The translations under genes were made by a program, and so were the position numbers. The notes beneath the pieces were generated by a model. It saw nothing but the letters and a program-made list of their open reading frames with translations, had not been told where the DNA came from and did not search any database. From Cyanobacteria bacterium SZAS-4 (GTDB lineage Bacteria; Cyanobacteriota; Vampirovibrionia; Obscuribacterales; Obscuribacteraceae): a DNA stretch of 64,000 nucleotides. This document shows positions 17,208 to 26,761 of this stretch, piece by piece (the first letter of the stretch is position 1; each line of letters opens with the position of its first letter). Where the stretch lies: assembly GCA_018266255.1 (NCBI GenBank), contig JAFEAT010000001.1, positions 186,001 through 250,000 on the forward strand, read 5' to 3'.

Positions 17208-19844
17208 GTGGTTCAGACATACCAGCCGCTTTATCTGAAGTACCGCCCCCAGTCATTGGCTGACCTGGTGGGGCAAAAATCTGTCGCGCAGACTTTAACA
17301 AACGCGATCGAGCACAATCGCATCTCTCATGCATATCTCTTCACCGGTCCAAGAGGCACCGGCAAAACCTCTTCAGCTCGAATTCTTGCCAAGTCTCTCA
17401 ACTGCGAAGCTGGTCCGACCGCTGCTCCGTGCTTAGTCTGTGCCTCATGTCTTGAAATCAAAGCCGGAAATTCGCCATCTGTTTTCGAACTCGACGCAGC
17501 TTCAAATAACAGTGTCGACGATGCTCGTTCGTTAATCGAGCGTGCTCCGCTTGTTGCACAGGGCGGAAGATACAAGCTTTACATCATCGACGAATGTCAC
17601 ATGCTCACGAAAGAGGCATTCAATGCACTTTTGAAAACAATCGAAGAGCCACCACCAATGGTGGTGTTCATTTTGGCCACGACCGAAGAGCACAAAGTTC
17701 CACCGACGATCATCAGTCGTTGCCAACGCTTGATGTTCAAGCTGGTCAATCAAAAAGAATTGACTGCGCATCTGCGTCATATTTCCACGCTCGAAGAAAT
17801 CAACATCCTTGATGAAGCACTCGATCTAATTGCCAGAAGATCTGGCGGTGGACTCCGAGACGCTCTTGGTTTGCTGGATCAGGCAAGTTTGCTCTCAACC
17901 AAAGAGAAGCCTGTCGGTGTGAACGACTTGCTGATTTTGCTCGGCGCAGTGCACGAAGATGTCTTGTTGCAGATCAGTGCAGCGGTTCAAAACCGTGATG
18001 GGCAGGCGGTTCTGTCAGCCGCGAACACCCTGCTCATGGAAGGTCGCGAGCCTGCTGTTTTAGTGTTGGAACTGGCAAAACACTTTTTGAACTTGATGAA
18101 AGCCTCATATGTAAATGAGACAGGCACGCTTACCGCCGAGAATTTGGCATCGCTCGTACTCGGCTCACCGTCTTACTTACAGGCGATCGTCGCTCAAGCG
18201 AAAAACTTCGACCGGGCCGAATTGGCGCTGATGGTCGAATATTTGGATAAGCTCGAACAAACGTGCAGACGCTCCAGTCAACCGGTTCTAAGTGTTGAGA
18301 TGGGGCTGCTGGCACTCTGTCATAGACATGACATGACCTTTGTTCGCGACCTAGATGCACGCGTCAAGACACTCGAAAACGTCATGGCAGATGACATTGC
18401 TCGCGGTCCTGCGCAATCAAGCGGACCAAAACCACATGCCGCTCCTCAACAGACTCGACCAGTTTCGCAGCCGGACCACCGTCCCGCGGCGCAGCAAGAC
18501 CACCGACCAGCAGCAGCTCAAACTGAGCACCGAACGCCTCCAACACACAATCCTACTCAAGTTCCAGTTGCAGCGTCAGCAGCAGCAGCAGCCGCCGCCG
18601 ACACTAGACCGAACGCCGAATCAGCACCAAAAACGGTGGCACCAAAAGTCGAGCGCCCCGCTGAAAGCGCACCACCAGTCGCCGCGAAAGCACCAGCACC
18701 AACGTCGTCTTTTGCCTCGAAACTGAACGAAGCCATGGCGTCTGCCGGTTTAGGAGCAGGTCCATCCACAAGCACATTCAAGAGTGGCGGAGAATCAGCG
18801 AAGCCTGCTGCATTTCCACCTCCTATATCTAGAGTTCCACCTGAAGCACCGCCAGACGACAGTTCATACGACGACGTCGAGCCAGACCAACCGGGCAGAG
18901 TTGTCACTCCAGTGTTGCGCCCGCCCGTAGTCGAACCAACTTTAGAGGCGTTGGAAGCACAGGGTGATGTCGTCGAAGAAATTGACGATTACGACATTGT
19001 GCCGCGTTCAGTTGCAGCTCCACCAGAGGAGCCACTGCCACTATCCGCACCACCTTTGAGCAATGTGCCACCATCGTCCACAAGTGGATCATCTGAGGAA
19101 GAGGAAGAAGAGGACGACGAAGAGCAAGCAGAAGCTCCGATAGAGTCTGATGACGACGATGATGCAGGCATTCCGCCAGCGCCGCTTGTTATTGAAGATC
19201 CAACAGCTCGATCGAATTCCGCACCAGCAGCAACACCATCGACTTCCTCACAAGCAACAACAGCAGCCGAGCCGGCAAACGAATCCGAACCAGCAGCCCG
19301 CCCATCACGCGGAGGCGGTGAAGATATCGACCAGTTCTGGTCAGAAGTTAGAGAAGCTTTGCAGAAGAGACATCTGCCGACATTCAGCATCGTCAGTGTT
19401 CATGCCTTTCCAGTCAGTCTGGAGAACAACGATTTTGTTGTCGGTGTGCGCAACGAAACATTCCAAAAACAACTCGATAACAAAATCGAACATCTAAAAG
19501 CCGCATGCGCAGCCGCAGTTGGTCGCACAATCAACGTGCGCATCAAAGTGGTCGCAGACAATTCACCAAAACCTGCAGTCGGCGCAGCAAAGGGTGCAGC
19601 GCGCCCGAAAGAAACACGCTCGCCTGAATCTCCGGAGGGAGAGAGTAGGACTCCCGACTCCCCAGCTCCGACAAGACCTTCAATGAATTCCGAGTCGCAA
19701 GGATCTGCTCCTAAATCTGATCCAAATGGTCATGGACCCGTGCGCACACAAATGAGCACCGAAATCGAGCAGCGCATCGGCGGCAATTTAATTAATGAGG
19801 CTTATAAACTTTTTGAAGGACCCGGCTCGCGTCTGATCGGCTAG
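17208..19844 (+). CDS. dnaX: DNA polymerase III subunit gamma/tau
   Basis: The clamp-loader ATPase. GTG start at 17208; the N-terminus YQPLYLKYRPQSLADLVGQ is the family signature. Walker A is GPRGTGKTSSA (about residues 47-57), zinc site CEAGPTAAPCLVCASC, Walker B region LYIIDECHML, and the SRC motif (TIISRCQRLMF). The AAA+ and clamp-loader domain III end near residue 385. Then comes an unusually long linker of about 300 residues, rich in Pro/Ala with Asp/Glu runs (SSEEEEEEDDEEQ). A tau-like C-terminal domain follows (about 702-785: IDQFWSEVREALQKRHLPTF) and a short tail. At 878 residues it is longer than typical tau. No obvious A-rich slippery site marks a programmed frameshift. Confidence 0.95.
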   Translation: MVQTYQPLYLKYRPQSLADLVGQKSVAQTLTNAIEHNRISHAYLFTGPRGTGKTSSARILAKSLNCEAGPTAAPCLVCASCLEIKAGNSPSVFELDAASNNSVDDARSLIERAPLVAQGGRYKLYIIDECHMLTKEAFNALLKTIEEPPPMVVFILATTEEHKVPPTIISRCQRLMFKLVNQKELTAHLRHISTLEEINILDEALDLIARRSGGGLRDALGLLDQASLLSTKEKPVGVNDLLILLGAVHEDVLLQISAAVQNRDGQAVLSAANTLLMEGREPAVLVLELAKHFLNLMKASYVNETGTLTAENLASLVLGSPSYLQAIVAQAKNFDRAELALMVEYLDKLEQTCRRSSQPVLSVEMGLLALCHRHDMTFVRDLDARVKTLENVMADDIARGPAQSSGPKPHAAPQQTRPVSQPDHRPAAQQDHRPAAAQTEHRTPPTHNPTQVPVAASAAAAAAADTRPNAESAPKTVAPKVERPAESAPPVAAKAPAPTSSFASKLNEAMASAGLGAGPSTSTFKSGGESAKPAAFPPPISRVPPEAPPDDSSYDDVEPDQPGRVVTPVLRPPVVEPTLEALEAQGDVVEEIDDYDIVPRSVAAPPEEPLPLSAPPLSNVPPSSTSGSSEEEEEEDDEEQAEAPIESDDDDDAGIPPAPLVIEDPTARSNSAPAATPSTSSQATTAAEPANESEPAARPSRGGGEDIDQFWSEVREALQKRHLPTFSIVSVHAFPVSLENNDFVVGVRNETFQKQLDNKIEHLKAACAAAVGRTINVRIKVVADNSPKPAVGAAKGAARPKETRSPESPEGESRTPDSPAPTRPSMNSESQGSAPKSDPNGHGPVRTQMSTEIEQRIGGNLINEAYKLFEGPGSRLIG

Positions 19845-20119
19845 CCCTTGCGGATATCGAAAGCGCCGACGATCGGCTCGTCTGATTTGGACCATTCAAC
19901 ATCAACCGACTGAACAATCGCATTGGTCGGCCCAACTTTGCACCACTCAATTAATGACTCGACAACATCTCGGTCGCCAAGGGCGCACGCTTCGACAGAG
20001 CCGTCAGCGGTGTTGCGAACCCAGCCGCTAAGCCCCAATGCATCAGCCTTTTCGCGCATGGACCAGCGATAACCCACGCCCTGGACTCGCCCTTTTATCA
20101 GAAGTTTTGCCTTGTTCAT
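19841..20119 (-). CDS. acyP: Acylphosphatase
   Basis: 92 residues from the ATG at 20119, the normal family size; the frame is open further upstream but the extension (from a TTG at 20182) has no family resemblance. Hydrolyses acyl-phosphates such as carbamoyl- or acetyl-phosphate in the cytoplasm. The signature GRVQGVGYRW with the catalytic Arg and WVRNTADGSVEA with the catalytic Asn are both present. The gene converges on dnaX and the two stops share the four bases CTAG (19841-19844), so there is no room for a terminator. Confidence 0.9.
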   Translation of the reverse strand: MNKAKLLIKGRVQGVGYRWSMREKADALGLSGWVRNTADGSVEACALGDRDVVESLIEWCKVGPTNAIVQSVDVEWSKSDEPIVGAFDIRKG

Positions 20120-20262
20120 ATCCTGAATATTGAACTGCTTTGCAGCAAAATCAGCAATAGATCCATGGTGCAAACGATTCAATCCGTGGCATGAAACAGA
20201 TAAGATATGGAGAGGGCTATACTTTCCATGGCACGATCTTCCATCGGTCTATATGAGCCGAT

Positions 20263-22353
20263 GTGGGGAGTTTCTTGGACAACGCGCGACCGATGACGAA
20301 CGACGACGGAACACAGACTAAGAATCAAGAGAAAGAGCGCGTGATCGCGGCGATAACTGCTTTGAAAGCGCAGGGCGCCGACATCAACCCTTACACCGTC
20401 TCGGGCGAAGCACAAGTGCCGAGATCGACTCTTTATCGCGATCCTGAGCTGATGGATTTGATTTATAAAGAGCGAAACGGCGATGACAGCAGTCATATGT
20501 CCAATGATGAAATCCAGAGCAAAATCGCTGAACTCGAGGAAAGTAATCAGGCGCTGAACGAACAGATTTGGGATTTGGAAAAGCAGCTCGAGTCGATGAC
20601 CAAACTCAAGCAAGATGCTTATGTTCAGGGATTTCAGGCTGGCATTAACGAAGCAGCAAAACGCAATGCGGCTGGCGCAGGTGGCGAAGTAACTGGTTCT
20701 CGTCCCGCAGTTCATGTACCAGACGCAGTCGACATTACAGCCGAAACTGTGGCTGAACCCGCAGTCGTGGCAGCACCTGTTGCCGAAACAGCCATGGCAG
20801 GAGTAGATTACGAGCCTGCACCAGTTGCGGTTGGACTGGGAGAAACCAACTACAAGTTCACCGAGCCAGTGACGGCCATTCCAAAGTCTAACGGTGAAGG
20901 CAAAACTAGCCGCAAGAAAGTAGAAGAAAACACAGGCGACTACGAGCCACTGAGCGACAGCCACATGTCTGGTGACTTCCACTTCGGCGACTCGTTGATG
21001 GCACAAGACGACAGCTACGAGTTAGAAGAAAAGGTTGCTCCAGGCGAAGAAACTGGCGAGCACGATATATTTGACGACATCGAATCAGTCTTGTCAGAGC
21101 AGAAAGGGCCCGCCAGCAGCAGCGGAGCAGACATCGACTTCACCCTCCATCAAGAGCGCCCTGAGCCACAGCCAGAGCCTGTCGCGGCAGCGCCAGCCGG
21201 GACAGTGCGCAAGAAAAAGAATTTTCCAGACATCGATTTTGGCTTGTCGGGCGACTCTGACAGCCATAACGGCGAGTCACATCATGAAGACGCCGTCGCC
21301 GCAGGAGGGCGAGAAGCTGCTCCAGCCGACAAGCACGCCGCATCGGTAGCCGCGCAGGCTGGCGAAGAATCGGCAGTTGCTCAGATGACGCGAGACGGTG
21401 ACGGCATCTACAACATAGCTCGCTCTGGACCAACTATCAGTAGCAGCGCCTACAACCCATTGGTTGAGCTGTCCTGGAAAGATTTGCAGACTGTATACAA
21501 CTTCAGCGTCGCATCGCTGAAAGACTACGCGAAACCAGGCTTCGGCAACGAACCGGGCGCTCTAGGCGGCACAAATTTTGCCGATTCATCGACGCACGAA
21601 CCAAAACCCGTTAAGCCACGTCAGAACCAAGCTGCTCTTGAAACTTCAGATTCGCTCGACTTGCCCGGACCAGACCCACGCCGCACAGGTGACAGGCTGC
21701 AAGCGCTCTCTGACCCACGCAATCTGCTCGACTCAGAACCTATCGTAGACCTAGATGCTCTGGACATCTTCGACGATCTTGACGACTACGTCGACCTCGA
21801 CAAAATCGAAGTTATCAGCGACGTCGTCAGCAAGCCAAAAGCCGAAGAACCTTCCATGGGCGGAGATGAGCTGCGCGAATTGATTAAAGGACGCATCAAA
21901 CAAGCTGCCGACATTCCAAACGAGCCAAGCGCTCCTCGTATGACAACACCACCGCCAGCGGGCGGCGCCGCAACCAAAGACAGCACTCCAGGCGGCGGTG
22001 GCGGACCTCGAAACAAGTTCATTGGTGGCGCTAAAGCCGGGCAGGAACCGCCGTCTGCTGTTCCAGCCTTCGTCGTCAAAACGATCCCGCCGGAAATCCG
22101 CAAATCATTCATGATTCTTGGATTGAAGCCGGAGGAAGCAACCACAAAATCAGTCATCGAAGCTTGGAAGAAGCAAATCGCCTCACCGGGCGTTCACCCT
22201 GACCTGGGCGGAGACACAGAAGCTGCCGTCTACCTCAACACAGCGAAAGACCAGCTGGTGCGCTGGTTAGACCAACAGGCTCCAAAGCTGGGCAAAAAGT
22301 TCGGTCAGCCGCATAAGCCCGAACCGCCAAAACCGAAGAGAGAAGAAGACTAA
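20263..22353 (+). CDS. KfrA-like HTH plus J-domain protein
   Basis: A large protein of about 690 residues, not a known family as a whole. The N-terminus (about 20-70) has a helix-turn-helix like DUF6262/KfrA proteins (INPYTVSGEAQVPRSTLYRD), followed by a coiled coil (IQSKIAELEESNQALNEQI...). The middle 450 residues are acidic and Pro/Ala-rich. The C-terminus (about 605-680) resembles a J-domain: FMILGLKPEEAT..., then VHPDLGGDTEAAV with the HPD tripeptide needed for Hsp70 stimulation. The start is uncertain: GTG 20263 opens the frame, while TTG 20275 has GGGGAG about 4 bases upstream and ATG 20293 begins MTNDDG. Transcribed toward der. Confidence 0.8.
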   Translation: MGSFLDNARPMTNDDGTQTKNQEKERVIAAITALKAQGADINPYTVSGEAQVPRSTLYRDPELMDLIYKERNGDDSSHMSNDEIQSKIAELEESNQALNEQIWDLEKQLESMTKLKQDAYVQGFQAGINEAAKRNAAGAGGEVTGSRPAVHVPDAVDITAETVAEPAVVAAPVAETAMAGVDYEPAPVAVGLGETNYKFTEPVTAIPKSNGEGKTSRKKVEENTGDYEPLSDSHMSGDFHFGDSLMAQDDSYELEEKVAPGEETGEHDIFDDIESVLSEQKGPASSSGADIDFTLHQERPEPQPEPVAAAPAGTVRKKKNFPDIDFGLSGDSDSHNGESHHEDAVAAGGREAAPADKHAASVAAQAGEESAVAQMTRDGDGIYNIARSGPTISSSAYNPLVELSWKDLQTVYNFSVASLKDYAKPGFGNEPGALGGTNFADSSTHEPKPVKPRQNQAALETSDSLDLPGPDPRRTGDRLQALSDPRNLLDSEPIVDLDALDIFDDLDDYVDLDKIEVISDVVSKPKAEEPSMGGDELRELIKGRIKQAADIPNEPSAPRMTTPPPAGGAATKDSTPGGGGGPRNKFIGGAKAGQEPPSAVPAFVVKTIPPEIRKSFMILGLKPEEATTKSVIEAWKKQIASPGVHPDLGGDTEAAVYLNTAKDQLVRWLDQQAPKLGKKFGQPHKPEPPKPKREED

Positions 22354-22448
22354 GTCGAATTCTAAGTCGTAAAGACTGCTTGTAACGAATCAGGGAAGCC
22401 AAGAGAGGATTGCTGCCCGTAGCACCCGGCTTGTCGTTTTAATCTGCT

Positions 22449-22454
22449 TATAAT
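22449..22454 (+). promoter_or_regulatory. Candidate -10 box upstream of der
   Basis: A perfect TATAAT lies about 165 bases before der. There is no good -35 at the usual spacing (the region upstream is CCCGGCTTGTCG), so it would be a weak or activator-dependent promoter with a long leader. Between 22354 and 22620 I see no gene or tRNA. Confidence 0.4.
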
Positions 22455-22620
22455 GGATGCGAATCAATCGAAATAGCCTCGATTATGCCGGGCAGCTTGC
22501 TGCATCAGGCTATCCCAGGACTATTTCCGATTTTGGTTAATAGCGTGGATTATCCGAGGACTGCCAACGCAGCACGCTACTACCTCAAACCCACCTCGGT
22601 TTGCAAAGGAAACTCAAACT

Positions 22621-24000
22621 ATGGCCAAACCAGTGGTCGCAATCGTTGGCCGCCCCAACGTAGGCAAATCCACCTTCTTCAACCGTTGTGTCGGTGCGCG
22701 ACATGCCATCGTCGATGATAGCGCAGGTGTTACACGCGACAGAATCTATCGCGAGACAGATTGGTCAGGACGTCAATTCCTGCTTGTAGACACAGGCGGT
22801 GTCATTCCAAACAGTCCTGACTCAATCGCAAACGAAGTTTTCGATCAGGTGCAACTAGCAGTCGACGAAGCCGACGTGATTGTTTTCATGGTCGACGGAA
22901 AGACCGGAATCTCAGGCGCAGACGAAGAAGTAGCCAACCTTTTGCGACGCAGCAAAAAACCGATTATCGTCGCCGTGAACAAAATAGACGAGCCTAAAGA
23001 GCAACCAAACGCCATGGAATTTTATGGACTAGGTCTCGGAGAGCCGCACACACTCTCAGCCATGAGAGGAAGTGGTGGCGTCGGCGATCTGTTGGATAAA
23101 GTAATTTCGCACTTTCCTCCAGAAACTCGCAAAGTTGTCGATCTAAACAACATTCCATACGACGGCACTGACTTCGTCGAGGAAGAAGAGCAAGGACCGC
23201 TCTCTCTCGCCATAGTAGGCAGACCGAACGTGGGGAAATCGTCGCTAGTCAACGTCTTAGTTGGCACCAATCGCAGCATCGTTTCAAACGTGCCTGGCAC
23301 CACACGTGATGCAATCGACTCCAAAATCAAATTCGCCGGAAAAGAATATATTCTCGTAGACACCGCTGGGATTCGACGCAAATCACGCGTCGACTACGGT
23401 ATCGAAGCGTTTGCGGTGGTTCGTTCTCTGCGTGCTCTAGAAAGAGCTGATGTTGTCATCTTGATTTTAGATGCGACGCAAGAAATTTCGGATCAAGATC
23501 AAAAGATCGCCGGCAAGATTGAAGAGGCCGGACGAGCTTGCGTGATTGTCGTCAACAAGTGGGACTTAATCGATGATAAGACCTCGAAATTGATGAAAGA
23601 ATTTGTAGAAAATGTAAGAACAGAACTGCGCAGCATTAACTACGCAGAAGTAATCTTCACCAGTGCCATCAATAAACAGCGCGTCACCAAAATCATCGAA
23701 GCAGCCGATAGAGCGCATGAGATGACGAAAAAACGCATCGGCACGGGGCTGCTCAACCAGATCGTGAACGAATCTGTTGCGCTCGTTCCACCGCCTTCTT
23801 CTAAGCGCGGTAAACGCTTGAAAGTCTATTACACCACGCAAGTTTCATCGGCGCCACCAACCTTCATTCTGTTTGGAAACGACGACAAATTGATGACTAA
23901 AAATTATCAGGCTTATATAGAAAGAAAATTGCGAGAAGCATTTGGTTTCGAAGGAACGCCGATTAGAATAGTGACCAGAGCTAAAAAGGATAATCGCTGA
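22621..24000 (+). CDS. der: Ribosome-assembly GTPase Der (EngA)
   Basis: An essential double GTPase that acts in 50S ribosome assembly. The ATG has AGGAAA about 8 bases upstream. G-domain 1: G1 GRPNVGKSTFFN (about residues 10-21), G3 DTGG, G4 NKID. G-domain 2: GRPNVGKSSLVN (about 200-211), DTAG, NKWD. A C-terminal KH-like domain follows (about 365-459; LKVYYTTQVSSAPPTFILF). 459 residues is normal. It is followed after 14 bases by plsY, so these housekeeping genes probably form an operon. Confidence 0.97.
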   Translation: MAKPVVAIVGRPNVGKSTFFNRCVGARHAIVDDSAGVTRDRIYRETDWSGRQFLLVDTGGVIPNSPDSIANEVFDQVQLAVDEADVIVFMVDGKTGISGADEEVANLLRRSKKPIIVAVNKIDEPKEQPNAMEFYGLGLGEPHTLSAMRGSGGVGDLLDKVISHFPPETRKVVDLNNIPYDGTDFVEEEEQGPLSLAIVGRPNVGKSSLVNVLVGTNRSIVSNVPGTTRDAIDSKIKFAGKEYILVDTAGIRRKSRVDYGIEAFAVVRSLRALERADVVILILDATQEISDQDQKIAGKIEEAGRACVIVVNKWDLIDDKTSKLMKEFVENVRTELRSINYAEVIFTSAINKQRVTKIIEAADRAHEMTKKRIGTGLLNQIVNESVALVPPPSSKRGKRLKVYYTTQVSSAPPTFILFGNDDKLMTKNYQAYIERKLREAFGFEGTPIRIVTRAKKDNR

Positions 24001-24014
24001 GGGGACGATTTTCG

Positions 24015-24725
24015 TTGATAAGCGCGCTGCTGCTAGTAATTTGTGCGTATGTCATGGGTTCAATCCCATCAGGTTTTTGGCTGGTCAAAGCACTGAAAGG
24101 AATCGACGTTCGAACGTTTGGTAGTGGCTCAACAGGAGCAACCAACGTCTGGCGAGCAGCGGGACCAGCAGCTGGTATTTTCGTCTTCTTTTTCGACACG
24201 ATCAAAGGCTACATTCCCGTTGCCTTAGCCGTATTCTGGGATATTCATGAGTTCGATCGACAATGGAATTCTATCTACCCGCATCTGGTACCGTCGATAG
24301 TGGCAGCCGCGGCCCTGGTCGGTCACAGTCGGTCAGTCTTTCTCAAATTTCAAGGCGGCAAAAGCGCTGCCACAGGGCTAGGCACACTTCTGGCGCTGAG
24401 CCCTATGGGAGGCACGTGCACCTTCCTCACCTGGATGTTGATCGTTAAGCTAAGCGGATATATCTCCTTAGCATCTATCCTCGGAGTCGGTTCTTGCCCA
24501 TTCTGGTTTTACGCATTCGGTGCACCCTGGGCGGCTATCGCCTACTGCGTCTTCGGCTTCATCTATGTCACCTACCGGCACAAAGCAAACATACAACGTA
24601 TGCTTAAAGGAACCGAACCAAAAATCGGTGACAAAAAAAAACCTGAATCTGCGGCATCTGCCGATGCGCGAGAAACAAGCAAAATACCTGACACCACATC
24701 TAGCACTACTGAATCAACAACGTAA
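24015..24725 (+). CDS. plsY: Acyl-phosphate:glycerol-3-phosphate acyltransferase
   Basis: An inner-membrane enzyme that transfers an acyl group from acyl-phosphate to glycerol-3-phosphate, the first step of phospholipid synthesis. TTG start with GAGGGG about 8 bases upstream. Family motifs present: GSIPSGFWLVK (about residues 13-23), FGSGSTGATNVWRA and the GGKSAATGLGT loop. Several membrane segments are visible. The C-terminal tail (about 205-236) is hydrophilic, Ser/Thr/Lys-rich and longer than usual. The stop lies 1 base before the HtrA-type protease start. Confidence 0.95.
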   Translation: MISALLLVICAYVMGSIPSGFWLVKALKGIDVRTFGSGSTGATNVWRAAGPAAGIFVFFFDTIKGYIPVALAVFWDIHEFDRQWNSIYPHLVPSIVAAAALVGHSRSVFLKFQGGKSAATGLGTLLALSPMGGTCTFLTWMLIVKLSGYISLASILGVGSCPFWFYAFGAPWAAIAYCVFGFIYVTYRHKANIQRMLKGTEPKIGDKKKPESAASADARETSKIPDTTSSTTESTT

Positions 24726-24726
24726 C

Positions 24727-25956
24727 ATGAAAAAATCGCTCAAAATTGCTTCTACTACATGCGCACTAATGGCAACCACACTCACTTTGAGCGCTTTAGC
24801 TGAGACAGACACAGCCAAAAATTCTGGCGCAAAATCCGCCGCCGCACACTCCTCCGCCGCTGCACAAACTGCCGCTAAAACAGCAGCAGTGAAGACAGCG
24901 GTGTCGGCTGCAAAACGCGCAGTTAGTGCGGCGAAAGCAGCTCAGTCTGCCGCCCAGGCTGCAGTCGCCACCCACATGACACCGGAAGAAACCGAGAACG
25001 TTCGCATATACAAGGACGTTAATCGCGCCGTCGTAAACATCTCCAGTCAAACCACCTCAGAAGATGTCTATCTCAATCTCGTGCCAAAAGAGGGCTTCGG
25101 CTCCGGTGCGATCTTTTCGCCCGAAGGATATATCCTCACAAACAATCACGTCATCAACGGTGCCAGCAGCGTTCGCGTCACACTCTTCGACGGCTCCAGC
25201 TTCCCCGCTACGCTTGTCGGCGAAGATCCAACCACCGACATCGCGGTGCTCAAAATCAATGTGCCACCCTCGCAGAAACTGACAGTGCTGCCATTTGGTG
25301 ATTCGTCGAACCTGGAAGTCGGGCGCCGAGTGCTGGCAATCGGAAATCCCTTTGGGCTGGACCGCACGATGTCGTCGGGCATCATCTCGAGTATCGGCAG
25401 AACGCTCAGAACCGAAAAGGGCAGACTGATTAAGGGAATCATTCAGACCGACGCTTCAATTAATCCCGGCAATTCGGGCGGGCCGCTGCTCGATTCATCG
25501 GGGCACTTCATCGGTATCACCACAGCTATTTTCAGCAACACCAAACAGTCCGCCGGAATTGGCCTGGTCATTCCTATAAATATCGCCAAAAGAATCGTGC
25601 CCGAGCTGATCGCCCATCACCACGTCACCCGCCCAGACCTGGGTATCGAACTTTTCGAGCGCACCGACAAGGGACTGAGAATTATCCGACTCGACCCGAA
25701 AGGACCTGCCGCAATTGCTGGGCTGAGCGGTCCAAAACTGGTAATTTATAAAGTCGATGATTTTGTTTTTCAGCAAGTGGATCGCAGCCTGGCAGACGTT
25801 ATCATTGGTGTCGACGACACTCCAATCAAGTCTCAGGATGATTTGCTCTCGTATGTAGAGCAAAAGAAGGCTGGTCAAGTGGTTACACTGACTGTATTGC
25901 GCTCAGGGAAGACTGTAAAAATTCCAGTAAAATTGTCACTTGTTAGTTCTGCATAG
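24727..25956 (+). CDS. htrA: HtrA/DegP-type serine protease
   Basis: An exported quality-control protease. The frame is open upstream, but the ATG at 24727 is the first with a signal peptide (residues 1-25, LSALA-ETD) and lies just after the plsY stop. Residues 30-80 are an Ala/Lys/Ser-rich linker. Protease domain: His141 (NNHVING), Asp171 (TTDIAVLKI), Ser250 (PGNSGGPLLD), so the triad is complete. A single PDZ domain occupies about residues 305-405 (DLGIELFERTDKGLRIIRL... IIGVDDTPIKSQDDLLSYV). 409 residues fits the one-PDZ group. The next gene, a response regulator, starts 21 bases on. Confidence 0.95.
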   Translation: MKKSLKIASTTCALMATTLTLSALAETDTAKNSGAKSAAAHSSAAAQTAAKTAAVKTAVSAAKRAVSAAKAAQSAAQAAVATHMTPEETENVRIYKDVNRAVVNISSQTTSEDVYLNLVPKEGFGSGAIFSPEGYILTNNHVINGASSVRVTLFDGSSFPATLVGEDPTTDIAVLKINVPPSQKLTVLPFGDSSNLEVGRRVLAIGNPFGLDRTMSSGIISSIGRTLRTEKGRLIKGIIQTDASINPGNSGGPLLDSSGHFIGITTAIFSNTKQSAGIGLVIPINIAKRIVPELIAHHHVTRPDLGIELFERTDKGLRIIRLDPKGPAAIAGLSGPKLVIYKVDDFVFQQVDRSLADVIIGVDDTPIKSQDDLLSYVEQKKAGQVVTLTVLRSGKTVKIPVKLSLVSSA

Positions 25957-25977
25957 GCTGCGGCCACGGAGAAGAAA

Positions 25978-26697
25978 TTGTCAAGGATTCTCGTAATAGA
26001 CGATGATCAAGCGATCGCCGAGTTGGTGAAAGTAAACCTAGAACTGCTAGGGCACCAGGTTACGACAGCTAACGATGGCATCAAGGGACTGGCACTCGCC
26101 CAACAGAATCGACCCGACTTAGTCGTTCTCGACGTAATGATGCCTGACTTAGACGGCTTCACCGTCTGCCAGAGACTGCGTCAGAACCCATCGACCCATC
26201 CAATTCCGGTCTTGATGCTGACGGCTCTGGGCATGACGAAAGACAAAGTGACAGGCTTCGATTCAGGCGCTGATGACTATTTGGTCAAACCTTTCGAGAT
26301 TCCGGAATTGCAAGTGCGCATTCGAGCCTTGCTGCGTCGCTCCGGTTCGGTGCCACAATCATCGACACTGCCAGAAATCCTGCACGCAGGTGAAATAACG
26401 CTAATCCCAGAGAATCTACAAGCGAAGGTAAAAGAGCGCATCGTCAAATTGACGCCTACCGAGTTCGAAATTCTTCACTGCCTGATGCAACATCACGGTC
26501 AAACCGTCTCGACTGGCAAACTGCTGGAAGAGGTTTGGGGCTATTCTCCAGATGATGATGTGGACACAATCCGCGTGCACATTCGACACTTGCGCACCAG
26601 ATTAGAAACGTCAGATCGCAAATACATCAAAACCGTATACGGTGGCGGCTATCAGCTCATCGCCGATGGTTTCGAACGCGCTGCGGGCGAATCCTGA
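25978..26697 (+). CDS. OmpR/PhoB-family response regulator
   Basis: TTG start with GGAG about 7 bases upstream. A receiver domain (ILVIDDDQ; phospho-acceptor Asp52 in [12 protein letters not shown]; Lys in YLVKPFE) is followed by a winged-helix DNA-binding domain (about 135-232; [20 protein letters not shown]... [16 protein letters not shown]). A transcription factor. No sensor kinase is adjacent on this strand; the nearest (minus strand, 27.1 kb) already has its own CheY-like partner. It directly follows the HtrA-type gene, so it could respond to envelope stress. Confidence 0.93.
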   Translation: MSRILVIDDDQAIAELVKVNLELLGHQVTTANDGIKGLALAQQNRPDLVVLDVMMPDLDGFTVCQRLRQNPSTHPIPVLMLTALGMTKDKVTGFDSGADDYLVKPFEIPELQVRIRALLRRSGSVPQSSTLPEILHAGEITLIPENLQAKVKERIVKLTPTEFEILHCLMQHHGQTVSTGKLLEEVWGYSPDDDVDTIRVHIRHLRTRLETSDRKYIKTVYGGGYQLIADGFERAAGES

Positions 26698-26761
26698 GCT
26701 TATTGAGCTCGAAATCGATACCAGGCGCTGCTTACAAAGTTGTGCTTAATTTGATGCGCGC

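Noticed and set aside
18989..19390. Ser/Gly-rich minus-strand frame inside dnaX
   Set aside because: It is the reverse of the acidic linker repeats; no ribosome site or conserved motif.
20179..21006. 275-codon minus-strand frame antisense to the HTH/J-domain gene
   Set aside because: Rich in Cys/His/Phe with no domain and opposite a clearly coding gene; a mirror of its codon bias.
22354..22620. tRNA or other RNA gene before der
   Set aside because: No cloverleaf, T-arm consensus or CCA-like end could be found.
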